DNA from: Taeniopygia guttata
Taxonomy: Eukaryota; Chordata; Aves; Passeriformes; Estrildidae
Reading direction: 5' to 3'
Length of the DNA stretch: 64,000 nucleotides
NCBI RefSeq assembly: GCF_048771995.1
Contig: NC_133025.1
Location: 6,076,001-6,140,000 of the forward strand
The position numbers and the translations under genes were made by a program. This document shows positions 49,790-62,300 of the stretch, piece after piece (within the stretch, counting starts at the first letter, position 1; every line of letters begins with the position of its first letter). The notes below the pieces were generated by a model. It searched no databases. It saw only the letters and a program-made list of their open reading frames with translations, and was not told the DNA's origin.

Positions 49790-50260
49790 GCCCTCATGCC
49801 CTGCCCCGAGCGCCGGGACAAAGGCGGCGGTCCCGCCCGGGCGAGGCGGAGCCGGGCCGGGCCGAGCCACCGCCCGGCCGCTTTATCCGCCCGCCGTGGG
49901 TGGCGGCCGGCGCAGTGCGCATGAGTTCGGGGCGGCTGCTCGGCGGAGCTGCTCCGACCACCTGCCCGTCCTCCGCCGGGGTTTGTTCCACCCTCGGCTG
50001 GGAGCGGCGCGGACCCCAAAGCCGGTGAGTGCCGCCCGTCCGCGGGGGGCTCCCCTGGCCGTGCTCGGGCTCCCGGCTGAGGGGGGCTCCGCTCCCCGGG
50101 GCTCGTCCCCGCCGGGGCTCGGGTCTCTGGCGTGAGGGGCGAGCTCGCCCCGCTCCGCCCGCCCCCGGCTCGGTCTCGCTGCGGGGAGAGGCCGCGGAGC
50201 TGCGCGCCCCTGCCAGCCCGCCACGGGAGCGGTTCGGTGTTGCTCTTATTACTCACTAAT
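49790..50260 (+). promoter_or_regulatory. CpG-island promoter of the second plus-strand gene (PROSER2 candidate)
   Basis: A strong GC/CpG block with several GC boxes. It contains GCAGTGCGCATGAG (49912-49925), which resembles one half of an NRF1 site. A consensus donor (GCCG then GTGAGT) at 50025 fixes the direction of transcription as plus. No clear TATA box is seen in the island. Confidence 0.75.
49870..50024 (+). other. PROSER2: Probable non-coding first exon, PROSER2 candidate
   Basis: The 3' end is set by the donor CCG then GTGAGT at 50025; the 5' end is approximate. An ATG at 49921 opens a frame that stays open to the donor. If this exon is joined to 59180 that frame ends at a TAA a few codons into exon 2, giving an upstream reading frame of 37 codons. 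The main coding start is therefore most likely in the next exon. The gene name rests on position after ECHDC3 in the same orientation, as in other vertebrates. Confidence 0.5.
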
Positions 50261-53200
50261 GGATTTTTAATTATTCTTCCCTCCTGTTCCAAGAGCAGTG
50301 GCGGCCGGGACGCCGGGTGCTCCGTGCGCTGGGTGGGCGATACCGGGGGCAGGGGACAGAGACCGGCACAGCCCCGCAGAGCAGCTTTGGGCTTGCGTTG
50401 GTTTTGGTACACGGGCGGGGAGGACAAAAACTATCAGCGAACTGCTGCCCTGCCGTGTGTGGGGCTTGGCTTCCCACTGTTGAGCTGTTAAGAATTTTTT
50501 TTTCCCCTTGTTCTTCCCTAGCATAACCTAAAATTTTCTTCTGCTTATCGGTGACTTTAAGAAAATATATTTAAGCAAAGGTTTCATACCTGTAAAACTT
50601 TGATGTATGCTGTTCCTGCCTAAGGGTGATGAGGAGCAGCTGCCTTGTGCCTCCACTTTGCTTTCCTTGTCTGCAATTTAGGATTTCCAGTGGAAAAGCT
50701 GTTGGTGTAAAGAGTAGCAGGTGTTAGTTCAGGATACTTTTTCCCCTTCCCCCTCCAGGTGCCTTTTCCATCTGGAGGTGATAAGCATGAGATAGCTGGT
50801 GCTTCTTAAGATCTTAGGTGGTTTGGGTGAGGTTTAGTGCCTGTAAAGAGAAAGCACAGCCTTAAAAACACTCTTGGGATTTTCAGTAATCCAGGATCTC
50901 AAGGGCATGTTTCCTGAATAGTTTTTGTTTTAGTGTGGCAGCGAGAGGAGGTTGATGGAAGTGGAGCTCTCTTGTGCTTGGTCCTGTGCAAGGGTGTAGC
51001 AAGAGATGATTCCTGTGGTAACAAGCATGCAGATGGAATACGAAGGAGATAAGACGGCCTCTTCCGAATTTTTCTAAACATTTTCCAAGGATTTTAAGCT
51101 ATAGCAAGTATCAGAAATGTAACAGTTATTTCCTTTCTCCTCTCTTTTATGAAAGACTTCTTTCTAAACCCTAAAGCATAAGTTTTAGCTTTAAAAGCTT
51201 TTGCAATTTCTGGCTTAAGCTAATAAAAAGGTATTATTTTAAGACTTTGATACAGATCCTTGACTAATGCAGCATTGTAGATGACCTTCCTTGTACTGGC
51301 ACTACTTTAAAGAATTATGATTGTGGCTTTTCTCTTTCCTTTGCAGGAATTATTGTTGTATAAGGGGGGAGCTGATGTTTAAACAATGAAAGGGGAAAAA
51401 AATGTTGCTTGCTTGGGTCCCTGAGAAAGGAAGATACTGCTTATTTCTCAGAACTGGAATAGATTTTCCCAGCAGTGTCTTTCTTATCAAGGATTTGTTT
51501 GGGGTTTTACGATACAGAGTGAATGAGTAGACTTAATTTTTATGACTAGAAATACAAGTAATGCCTGGCATTAGAAAGGAACAGAGAGATTTATATATTT
51601 CATCTGTTTTGTCAGTAGTAAAACTTCTGTCATCCTGTTAGTTATAGCTGCTTTTTCTCTGCATGCCTCTGAGAGAAATATTAACTAAGAATGTTGGCAG
51701 ACGGATTGCTGGTTGGATATAGTAACTGGAACAACTTAACTCCTGAGCAGTTGACAAGTCTCAGTATGACTGACCTTCTGAAATACTGGAGCATGAAAAT
51801 AAATGAGCATATGAATGTGGCTTTCAAAGCCAGCCAGACAGGCTGTTACTGTTACCAAACCTTCTCTCCTCCTTTTTTTTTTTTTTAATTAAAAAATAAA
51901 AGCAAGTGATTTTAATTTCCAGTATAACTAACTGCTTAAATATATTCTTTTCAGTTGGGTGTGTATGGATGATCCCTGTACCAAGTAAAGTCCAGGGCCA
52001 AGACTCTACTGCTCTTTTTTGCTAGTGCTGTTTTCAGCTTTGTTTACCTTGGGCAGGCAGACTTTTATGTACTTACATAGGAATGATATGTCCAAAATTA
52101 GTTCATTTTTAAAGTAAACACCTATGCTTTGTGCTTCAGATGTCCTCTGCTTTCTTCCCCACACCAGCACAGCAGTCACAAAAAGAAACATGGGAGAGCA
52201 GCCTAAAATCCAGTTGTGAGACTGTGACACAGCTGTACTGGGGCTGAAAATTGTCTTGCTATCCTAAATACTGTGTAAAACAGGATTTGGCTCACCATTG
52301 CTATGACTGTAGCAGCAGTTACATAATGAAACCCTAAACCCCAGCAATGCTGCACTTGTAACAAGACAGAAGTTGACTAATTACAGAGGTGGCTGTGCCT
52401 AAAATTGTTTATGTACACTTCATGGTTCTAAAGTGTTGGCTGTCACAGATAGCACCACCCTGATGTTAACAGGAGAGATTTAAAAAGTGTAACTTGAAAA
52501 GAATGGGACGCTTTCCTTGTTGAAATTTGCATGAGGCAAATTGAAGTCAGAGGAGAGCTCAGCCATCACCTGGATGTGTTTAAAGTCCCATGTAGGACTG
52601 GAGAGGCAGCTCTGGGTATCACATGCAGTTCTCCCACTGAGCAGGTGCTGGTTATCAAATCTCAACTGGAGAGTCCCAGTGAGAGCCTTATCTTTGCCCT
52701 TAGGTAAGACCTTAATCTACAGAAAAGTAACTACTTGTCACTGGCTGTGGTTTTATTTTTAGTTGGGGCAGGAAGTGATTCTGTCACTCTCAATGAGTGG
52801 GAAATGTGAGCACTGCAGGGATCTTTGGTGGTTTCATCCACAATGTTGTGTAGGAGCCTTTGCCACTGGCCTTCATTTCAGGCAGCAAGAGTCAGCTGAT
52901 GCTGCTGCTGATGTAGTGAGCTGGGGACAGATTTTATTTGCAAGGGAAAAGGCGAAGATGTGTGGACACATGTTTTCCCATCTTGAGGGTGGATGAATGT
53001 GCTTAGCATCATCAAATCCTGCTGGTATTTCACTGCCTTAAGAGAAGGAGCATTTCCCAAACACTGCAGAGAGCAGTATGAGGTAGTGATGAGCTGTGCA
53101 CTTGTGCTAGTTTCGTTGTATGTAAGGAAGTCTCTGAACCATAGGGTCTCAAAGCAGTAAAAAAAGGATGATCCTGAAAATCTAGAAAGACCAGTTAAGA

Positions 53201-56200
53201 ATGAAGCACAATATGGAATCCTCATTTTCTGGTATTATCAGGCTTGGATTAATGTGGTCAAAGGTGTGTCCTTTCTGAGCAAAGCATGACTTGGAGAATT
53301 CAGTATAGTAGTTGAATTATTACTTGGGTGATGAAAATGTTGGTTTGTGATTGTTTCCTTTCTTTTTAAGTGCTTGCTACATTTAAGTTGAGATCCAATT
53401 CACCAAACCATTTAAGCATGTGATGGAATGTCCCAGTGAAGTCAGATTTAAATTTTACTGAATTGGTGCCTTGCCCATCTAGTTCTTTCAAAAATGTATG
53501 TACACAGGATTAGTTATTTCACTGTTGGCAGCTCTCACAAATTCTGGTGCGAGTTGTATGAATGACATTCAGTGTGTTTCTTGAGGCTCCAACTTCCAGA
53601 TTTAGAGGACTGAGAGAATCTTTGTTTTTAGCTCTAAAACTAACGGATTTTGTAGCTTCCCAGCCTGTAAAGGAAAGTTTGAATTGTCACAAGTGTGCCA
53701 TAGAAACTTTGAAACAAAATACTGGGGTTACATGCATTGGATTCTGGGAGACTTGCATGGTTGTTGTCACTCTGTAATTACTTTGATGTAGTTGCATATC
53801 TGTCATGGGCTGCCATGAGAGTCCCCTGAGTTCACACTTGGCTAAACATTGTTCAGTCCTACTTGTCACCTGTTCTGCAAATCAATATTGATGTCCAAGG
53901 AAATGTCTATAAAAATGCTGTTGGTCTGGCTCTCATTTAGTAGGCCTTACTGTCGTGGCTTCTGTGTGTATGTTTTTTTGTTTGTTTGTTTTTTTTCTTT
54001 TTCTACTAATGGTCAGCATTTCTATAGTGTGGTGACAGTCTCTCTCTAAACAAGGGCAGGAATGTTTCTGGGTTACTGGATGTTAAATAACTGTTTCGAA
54101 CACACGGGATTTTTCATGAGCAGATAAAAACTATGAATCATACTCACTGTTATCACAAGTTTCTACACTTATGCTACGGAGAAGAAAAGATTTAACATGT
54201 TGACCAGTTTTGGTTTACCTTGGTTCCTAAACACCAGCTGTTGTCTGTTGTTACTTCAGTTTCATTTTGTTTCTTTCTGTAAGAACAGCTTATAAATTTA
54301 CTGTCTGATTCTGTGGAGTTTTTATGTGTTCAGTAAAACCTCATCAGTTTATCATGTATACTCCTGGAATTAGTCAACTTGCCTGTGAGGTTTGGCCTCT
54401 ATAGGCAGTACTGTTACTTAGTCTATTCTACCAGGAAGCTTCAGTCTTACTGTAAATCACAAGAGTAGGGTTTCCCCTAAAGCTCAAGGATTTACTCAGT
54501 ATTTCACATCCTGAAGGAGGTAAGAAGAATTCAGTTGCTGATAGCCCTGTTCACGAGGAGGAAATGTGTCCAGTGTAACTAACCATCAGTTAGTTTTGAG
54601 GAGTTTGGAACAGCAGTGGCTCAGTGAAGACATGTCATGGGCCAGCTGGTTTTGTTCAACTCTGGTCTTGTACAGCTGGTTCAGAGGTATGTTGCAGGAG
54701 CACTTAATGCAAGGAAAAATTCATGTGGTTATTAGGCACAAATACTTGACCTGTTTTGGGAAGCCCTGTGGTCTCCTGACCACAGCACGCAGGAATCTCA
54801 ATGAATTCCTGCTCTCCTTTGCCTTGTTTTACTGCTCTGCTGTCAACTGTCAGAGGCTGATAAAGGTCTCCAGTCTGTCTCTCTACCATCATTTTTATAA
54901 AACCCCTCCCATGGTAACACTTCTAATGACCACAGTGTGTTTCCACATGTTTTTTCCAGATGCTTAACTCTCCAAACTCAACCACCACTATGGAGTGCAA
55001 GGTGACTGACAGTGTGTGCAGAGCTGAGTGTGTGCACTGCTATGTCAGTGCACAGCTGACAGATTAAACCAATCTTGAAGTTCACTGGCCACTTCTTCTG
55101 TTTCAGTCGAATCACTGAGACAGAGCTGGTTAAGAACAAAGGCAAAGTCTGTGTGATGCTCAGAGTACAACGAGGCTTAGAAATCTATCTTCAGAAATGT
55201 TTCATGCAGAGTGTGTTCTAGAAATTGTATGTATAGTGAAAGGATCAGACTGATCTTGTGCCCTTTTAAAAATGCATGATAATTTTCTAAAAATTGTCAA
55301 CTCACCTTAAGTATATTGTGCAGTTAATGGCCTGGTGCTGTCTGCTGACTTTTGGCTCCTGGCTTACTTAGCAGTTGATTTTAGCATTTAAATGTCTTGC
55401 ACTTTTGTGGGATTGATCTTTTTGCCTATTAAGCTAGTCTCCAAACAGGATTGTTAATAAAAAATTCTTTCAATCTCCTGCTACTATAGAAACAGTCCCT
55501 TGTAAATGCTAACATTGAGCTTCAATGAAGAAGTAACCTTAGTCAGCAAAACTGTAAAAATATCCTTTTTGAAAGGACAGGCTGCACCTTATCTTTGATG
55601 GCAACTTAATACATTCTCTGTGAATTATTTGCCTCTGTCAAAGCAGAATTAAATCTTTGGAGGTGAAGTTCAGTGCTAACTTCAGACTGTTTCAATTTCC
55701 TCCTCTACATTTTTCTACTCTCTGAAAAACGTGCATGATATGTAACCAAGAAGTGATCACTTCAGATGATAGAATCACTTCTGCCCTAAGATGCATTTCT
55801 GGTTTAATATCTGGGATCCTCTCTGCAAATAGTACTGTTCCTGTCACACTTCTCTGCTCCTGTGTCATGATCTGATATTTTTTTGCTATTAATCGCTAAT
55901 GGTACAGGCACACATCTCTTAAGCCAAGCTAAAAAATACCCAGCTACAATGGCTGAATAACAAATCCCATTGTGAGAAACTTTCATATTTAATGCATCTC
56001 TGAAGGTCAGGAGGAACAGCTGCCTGTTGTCCTGCTGTTCCTTCTCTCTGAGCAAGATTACCTTATTTTTGAACCCTGCTTGTTACCTTGGCAATCCTAC
56101 TGAAGCAGTGGGGTCTGGAAATTCATTAGATCCTTGACTGTTTCTATCTTAAACTTTTAAAGTCTTTCACTTAATAGAGATGACATAAAGAGGATGAAGG

Positions 56201-59179
56201 GACTTGAGTGTTAACCATGGTTAGGAGAGGAATTTGTCTGTAAAACGTGCTGTATGTATTGCAGCAGTGCCGGGCAGCGTCACATCAGCTCTGGCTGCCT
56301 TAGACACTGGACAAAGGTGTAGGAGTTTCTCAAAGCATAAAGAACCCAGCAAAGGGGAGAAGAATAATATATATGAATGGATTATGATTTTATTGACATG
56401 TACCTTTGATGTGTTAAAGATTATGTAAAAGGTAGAAGGGGGGAAAAAAAATCTTTCCCTGCACCTTTTCTGCAGGTTCTCAGACCGTTGACAGCTCCCA
56501 AGCTTTTCTGAAATGAGTAAAACTCCCAGAGAAGCCAGAGCTTCTAACACAAAAGCAGGACCAGTGCTGTAATGTTTGATACTGGCTCTTGTGTGGGTGG
56601 CTCTCTGAACCAGTTGCACTCACTGCCTTTAGTCATTGTTCAGGAGCTTTGTGAAACATCTGAACTGCAGCTCCAGAATGAGTAATGGGAGATTGCTGGG
56701 AGCAGAGGTATTTGTTATTATTTAGAATTCATGACTTTAATGTTTATTGCTGCTGAATTTGGGTGTTCCTGCTGTCCTGAACGCAGATACCCTACCATGA
56801 ACTTAGTCCTGGTTAAACTGAGGTATTGCTGTTGGAGAAAGCAGAACAATACTCTTAAATACTCGTCCCTCAAAATCTGGGCCTCTTGATTTGTTTCTTG
56901 TTAACATCAACTAATATCTTCTCCTGGTTAGTCTTTAAATGTGGGTTTTATTTGTGATATTGTAATCTGCAGCAGTGACCTGTCATAATGTAGTCCATAA
57001 AGTATTCATAGTTTTGAGTGTAGTTCTAGAAATCTCACAGTTGTCTATAGCGTCACTGGGGGACTGAACAAACACGACATATTCAGTTTATATTGGGGAC
57101 ACCTGGATAAAAATTTAATGCTGCAACTTAAAAGTGCTGAAGAGAAATAACATTTGCCTTGTGTTGAATGTCAGTAGAAATACTCACCTCTTGCTGGTCT
57201 CTTTTCCATCTGAGCATCACCTTGACAGTCATAGGACAGAATCTGAAGTCAGTGGGGTTTTTCTGTGAATTTCAGCGGTGTCAAGATTCTCTGATAGTCT
57301 CATCTTCTAAAAATTATATATGTATTTGTGTGTGTTTGTTCAAATGTAAGATTTCAGAGCAGTCAAGATTTTCACTGATAATGTTGGCTTCCAAAAATTG
57401 TATATATTTTCTTCTGTGGATGTGTTTGTGGCTTTTCAGCATCACAGGGTTTGTTGTATATGGAGCTGCTGTTGCAGGATATGTTCCATGCTTGGGCTGC
57501 TGTTTTCCTGTTTAGCTTTCTGCAGCAGCCAAAGGAACTGCTTCACTGCTCCTGTGCCTGCCTGTCCTGAGAGTTTGAAAGCCAAGACCCATGAGCATGT
57601 TTCCACCTCTCTGGGCATCACTTGAAGCCCATTATCCTCAGGATGCATTGGATTACTGATAGCTAAAGTTCTTAATAGAAAAAAAGGAAGCATGTTCTTT
57701 TTGTGTAAAAGTAAGGCTAAATTTCATCATTAGACCTAATGTTCATAAGAAGGGCAATGAGATATTTTTGTTGTGGCAACCCAATGCTCTGGAGTGTGGA
57801 TGTGCTTCCAAGACTTGCTGGACTGCAGCCTAGCTACATTGTGTGGGAGCTTTCCCACAGGACACCTTGGTGCTGCACCTCTGGTAATGTCATAGCCCTC
57901 TCCTGGGAGGAGGGATCAGCGGGATGGAATTGTTGCTCAGTATTGGCAGATGTTATCTCACTGCTATGAAACACTAATCAGCTTACCAGAAGGCTCTGGT
58001 TTCTCAGCCCACAGCTGTGGGGAGCAAGGAGAAGTAATCCGATTGAATTGGAAATGCGCGCTTGACTTTGCTTCTCGTGTCGCCTCTTGAGCCATAATAA
58101 AGGGAGAAGCACTTGGGAAGCAGGAGCATCTCATTTAATTTGTGCAGTGTCAGGGGAATGGTGTCCATTTCCCAGCTGGTTGCATATAACGTGGCACCTC
58201 AGAACCAGCTGTTTTGAGGAATGTGTCACTGCTGTCCACGGCTCACAGGCAGGCTGGGTAAAAAGATGGATATTAGCAAGCAAGGCAATTTCTCATTGCA
58301 AAGGGTGGTTTAATGTATCACAGCAAGAAATCAGCTAGATTCTGTATTTTGCCTACCCCCTGCTCATGCTGTTAGTGCACTGAGATGACTTTTGTGTTTG
58401 TGTCCTTGAGAATCAAGGAAGAACTTCTGCCAGAATGTTTTGGGAGATGATGACAATTCAGAGGTTTTACAGAACTGGGCATTGGGAAAGCTTAAAAAAC
58501 TGGGGGTTTTTCCTCCAGTGAGTGCTGGTGCATATGTCTGCTTCAGTAAGTGTCTTCCAAATGTACAAGTAATGTTTCTTCATGGCTGAGTGAAATAAAA
58601 GCTCTTGAAGCTTTAAAAGGCAATTTGTAATGTGTTGATGCAAAAATGGCACCAAGTTCTGCACATGGATATTTCACCAGAAGCAGGTGGCATAGAGCTG
58701 CTTCAGTAGCATGAGTTAATTGCAGCAGTGCTAGGAAATGAATGGGGTTCTGTTTCCCTCCTGTGATCCCATAAATAGAATTCCTGTTTAAAACCAAATA
58801 AAGGTACTTGAGCTGTGCCAGTTGGTATCTCAGCCAGTGGGATTTTATTACTGTTAATGATGTGCCATAATGGAAAACACAAACTGAATTTGTAGGACAA
58901 GGATAGATGCAGGGTCCTTGCTTCTAACTGTCCATAGACATCTGGTCTGGAAGCACAAGAGATGGGGTACAGAACCCTTCTATGTTGGATTTTAGTCATC
59001 TTTTGGAACAAAACCCGTGTTTTAAAAGATGCCCATAAAGCAGTAGATGTGTTTCAGGATATAAATATAAGCTCTTTATTAACTTGTGTGGGATCTTTTT
59101 TTGCCATTTATTTTCCATTCCTTTTCAAGTGTTTTAACAAGCAGGTTTAACCCCATTCCACATTGTTCTCTGTTTCCAG
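50025..59179 (+). other. Probable first intron of the PROSER2 candidate
   Basis: About 9.2 kb, GC-rich in the first 250 bp and AT-rich beyond. It holds T-rich runs near 51877-51889 and 53976-54003 and an imperfect 80-bp tandem duplication at about 57271-57430. No CR1 copy or convincing internal exon was seen. Confidence 0.5.
57271..57430. repeat. Imperfect tandem duplication, period about 81 bp
   Basis: Two successive segments share the order TTCAG..GTCAAGATT, CTGATA, TTC-AAAAATT-TATAT and TTTGTGTGTGTTTG / GGATGTGTTTGTG. The copies have diverged, so the duplication is not recent. Confidence 0.55.
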
Positions 59180-59395
59180 ACATGAATAAAGCGTGCAGCC
59201 CCACATAACACACTGATGGCATTCTGTGCTGCGTCGGAATCAATAGGTCAAGAAGGTGTGATGCCTAGGAATCTCCTGGTGGATTCTCCTGAAATGGCAT
59301 CCGAAATCTCTCCGGAACACACACATGGGAGCACGGAAAGGACTGCCAGTGAGGAGAACCACGGCAGCCAAGCTAGGTGCAGAAATCTTGCCTTG
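59180..59395 (+). CDS. PROSER2: First coding exon of the PROSER2 candidate (partial gene)
   Basis: The acceptor is TTCTCTGTTTCCAG and the donor TTG then GTAAGT, both strong. Coding can begin at ATG 59216 (60 codons to the donor, phase 0) or at the in-frame ATG 59261 (45 codons, MPRNLLVDSPEMASEI). The peptide is rich in Ser, Glu, Thr and His and predicted disordered. That fits a proline/serine-rich protein, but no decisive domain lies in this exon. A nine-codon frame (ATG 59182 to TAA 59208) precedes the main start. The rest of the gene lies beyond the window, or begins with the candidate exon at 63.1 kb. PROSER2 is inferred from synteny; function is poorly known. Confidence 0.55.
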
Positions 59396-62300
59396 GTAAG
59401 TGTTTAATGAGCCTTGTGCTTAGTGATAGAGATTACATTAATAGCTTTGTCCCACATCACACGATTTTTGTTTTATTAAGATTGATTTTTGCCATTTCTA
59501 ATCCTAAGTGGTTGCTGGTGTTGTCTCGGTTGTTAAACTCAAAGTCCAGAAATAACTTCTCAGCTCCAGTATAACAGCTTGTTATTCTGGTCTGATTGTC
59601 TCTGAGAGCTTGGAGAGTGCTTCTCTCCAGCCCTTCCTCCCAGAGAACCAGGAACAGCAGTAAGGGCTTCTCTGCCCTTGCTTTCTTAAATAGCTCATAA
59701 AGAAACTTAAAGGATAGTGGTTGTTCTACACACTGCTTCTGCTTAATCTCTTTGTTGACACTCGTGAATAAAGGTCTCAGCTTATACCACCTCAATTAGA
59801 TGAGTAACAAATATGTCACCATAAACAAAGCTGTGCTTGCATTAGTGAGTATGAGTGTGTGGTCATTTAAATCGTGAGTGAGTAACTGAGGGAGTAGGAT
59901 GCACTTCTGCATTCTTCCCAATTAGCAGGGTGAATCAGGCAGTGAACTCAACAGTACGCTTTGTACTGTGACAGGCTAAGCCTAGAAAGCACAGGTATGG
60001 TTCCTTCCATATTTTTTTTTATCATCCCAACCATTTGAAAAGCATCCGTTTTTAGTTGAGGAAAGAGCACTCTGGTAAACGTGCTTGCTTGGAAATCTAA
60101 ATCTCTGTCTTGCCTTAAATACAGAATTAGGCTTTCTGTCTCCTTCCCTCTGCCCTCCCTGATAGTTTCCTTTTAATGTGGTAGTTTTTTCTGAAAGAGT
60201 AAGTGGCAAAACCTGTATTTATCTGTATACCTCAGATACACTCATGGTTTATGGTTTTGTGCTACTTTGTGAGCTTTCTGGAAGCCTGAAGGCAATTCAA
60301 ATGTGGGTCCTCGTTGTTTCTACTGAAAATATTTGCTGTTAATATGACGCTGTATCCTTCAGCTTGTGTTGCTAGTTAAGACACAAAACAAGTATGACAA
60401 AATTTAGTTACTTAACTGTTTCTGATCTGTTAAAGAAAAAAAGTTATGAAGGGCAGGTACATCATTTGGACTTGGGAAGTTAGTGTATGGTATTTGTTTT
60501 ATGAAAACTGGTTGAATTTTAGAGAATTATGGTGGAAGTAGTACTTTGCTGGAGACAACTTAATTTTTTGCCAAATTGCAAGTTAATTTTGCTTATTAGT
60601 ATACCACTAGTTTCCAGGTTAACACACTAATAGTCAATCATATTTCCTTGGGTTTTACTCTTAGCTGCAGTAGCAGACATGAGACTAGACGTTTGAAAAA
60701 ATCAGTATTGAATAACAAAGCTATGTATAAATCAGTTTGTATGGTCTCATCCCAGGTCTGCTGTGTCAGAAAATGACGCAAGTTCCCTTAGTCCGACTAG
60801 ATCCTGCCATGTGATAACCCATAGGATGATGCATCAGCTAGAATTGGAATCCCTTCCTACCCTGTAATGCAGTAATTTATAGATGGACTAAAGTTAGCTG
60901 CAGGCTTAGGCCATTCCTATCAGACCTGTGAATCAGCAGTTCACAGAGCCTTTGATTTGTCTTATTTGAGTTTGTACATGAAGACAGTGAATTGTGTATC
61001 AACAAACTTAACTGGGATACCACAGATCCCCTTCCATGATTTTTCTTCCAGCAGTGTAGTAGGTCCAACAAGGCTGATAAGTTGCATGTGTGGAGTAACA
61101 GGTTGGACAGTATAAACTCTTCTCAATACAGAAATTCCAGTTTCTGAATTTGGGAAGGGGTCTGTGTTAAACTGAACATGAAGGAAATGCTGCCTATTCT
61201 GCCTCATTGCTGGAAGATTCTCCTAGAGACATCACCTTCTTGCTTCAGTAGTTTTGTTATAAAAGTTCAGAAGATGCAGAAGCTTTGATGGCCTAATGAG
61301 AGGAAAGGGGTAGATAACTCTGTGTAGACAAAGAATTTATATTCTGCCAGTTCTGAGAAAGGTAGGGTTTTATTTTCAGGCACACTGGACCTTCACTAGA
61401 CCCTGAAACAGATGCTACTAAAGACCTAACTGCCTCTTCATTTATCACTTTCCTGGGTCTATTCACCTAGAGACATGGCAAGAAAGGTCAGGGTTGGCTT
61501 TGATTTTTGGGGTTTTTTTAATGACATTGCAAAGGAAAAGTGTGACAATGCTTCTTATGATAGTTCTGTGCTGCTCCAGGTTTCTTACTACTTCATTGTA
61601 AAAAACCCAGGCTCTTAAGCTTCTCAGTGTCAAATTGCATTAGTTACTAAATATAACCTTTGTATTGCATCTGTGGAATTTAAACAAACTCAGGGATGTG
61701 GTAATAGGGACAAACACTTGGATGGGCTTTAGGCTTTGCTGACTGCTCACAGCTGGTTTGGGTGACTCCTGGCTGGTCCTGCATCCTGTGTGTCTGTGCT
61801 GGCATCGCTTGCTGGGAGCTGGTTCAGTTTAGGAATGACTAGGAGATGGACATCAATTTCCATGTGCTAAAAAGGAATAAAAATTCTGTATGTGTGATCC
61901 TTCCCAGTCAGCTGTTGTCACTTCAGTTTAATTTTGCCAGATTTCTCAGCTTCTCTTACTTATATAGTGATGCTTCCAGTTAACTTTGAAAACTGCAGGC
62001 CTCTAAGCCAAATTCATTATTTTGAAAGGAAAGCAAGATGCTGCCTTGATTTTAGGAGTACTTCTGTAGAAATTATAGATGTTCAGCTCTGGACTTATTT
62101 GGCCAAATCTGTCACAGCAGGTTGAAGTGAGATGGGAGAAATTCATCCCTTGATATCTTCATCTCACATGACCATTAATAACCATAAAAGCTGTTACATA
62201 TGAGGACTGCTTTGCACATATATTTTGGTTTCTTTGATAAAAAGAGGTATCCATATATCTGCTTGAGAGAAGTGTATTTTCTTGATGCATGTAATCAGTT

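Noticed and set aside
49687-50427. A 246-codon minus-strand frame over the second CpG island
   Set aside because: Low-complexity Pro/Arg/Gly translation of an island, opposite to the direction shown by the consensus donor at 50025.
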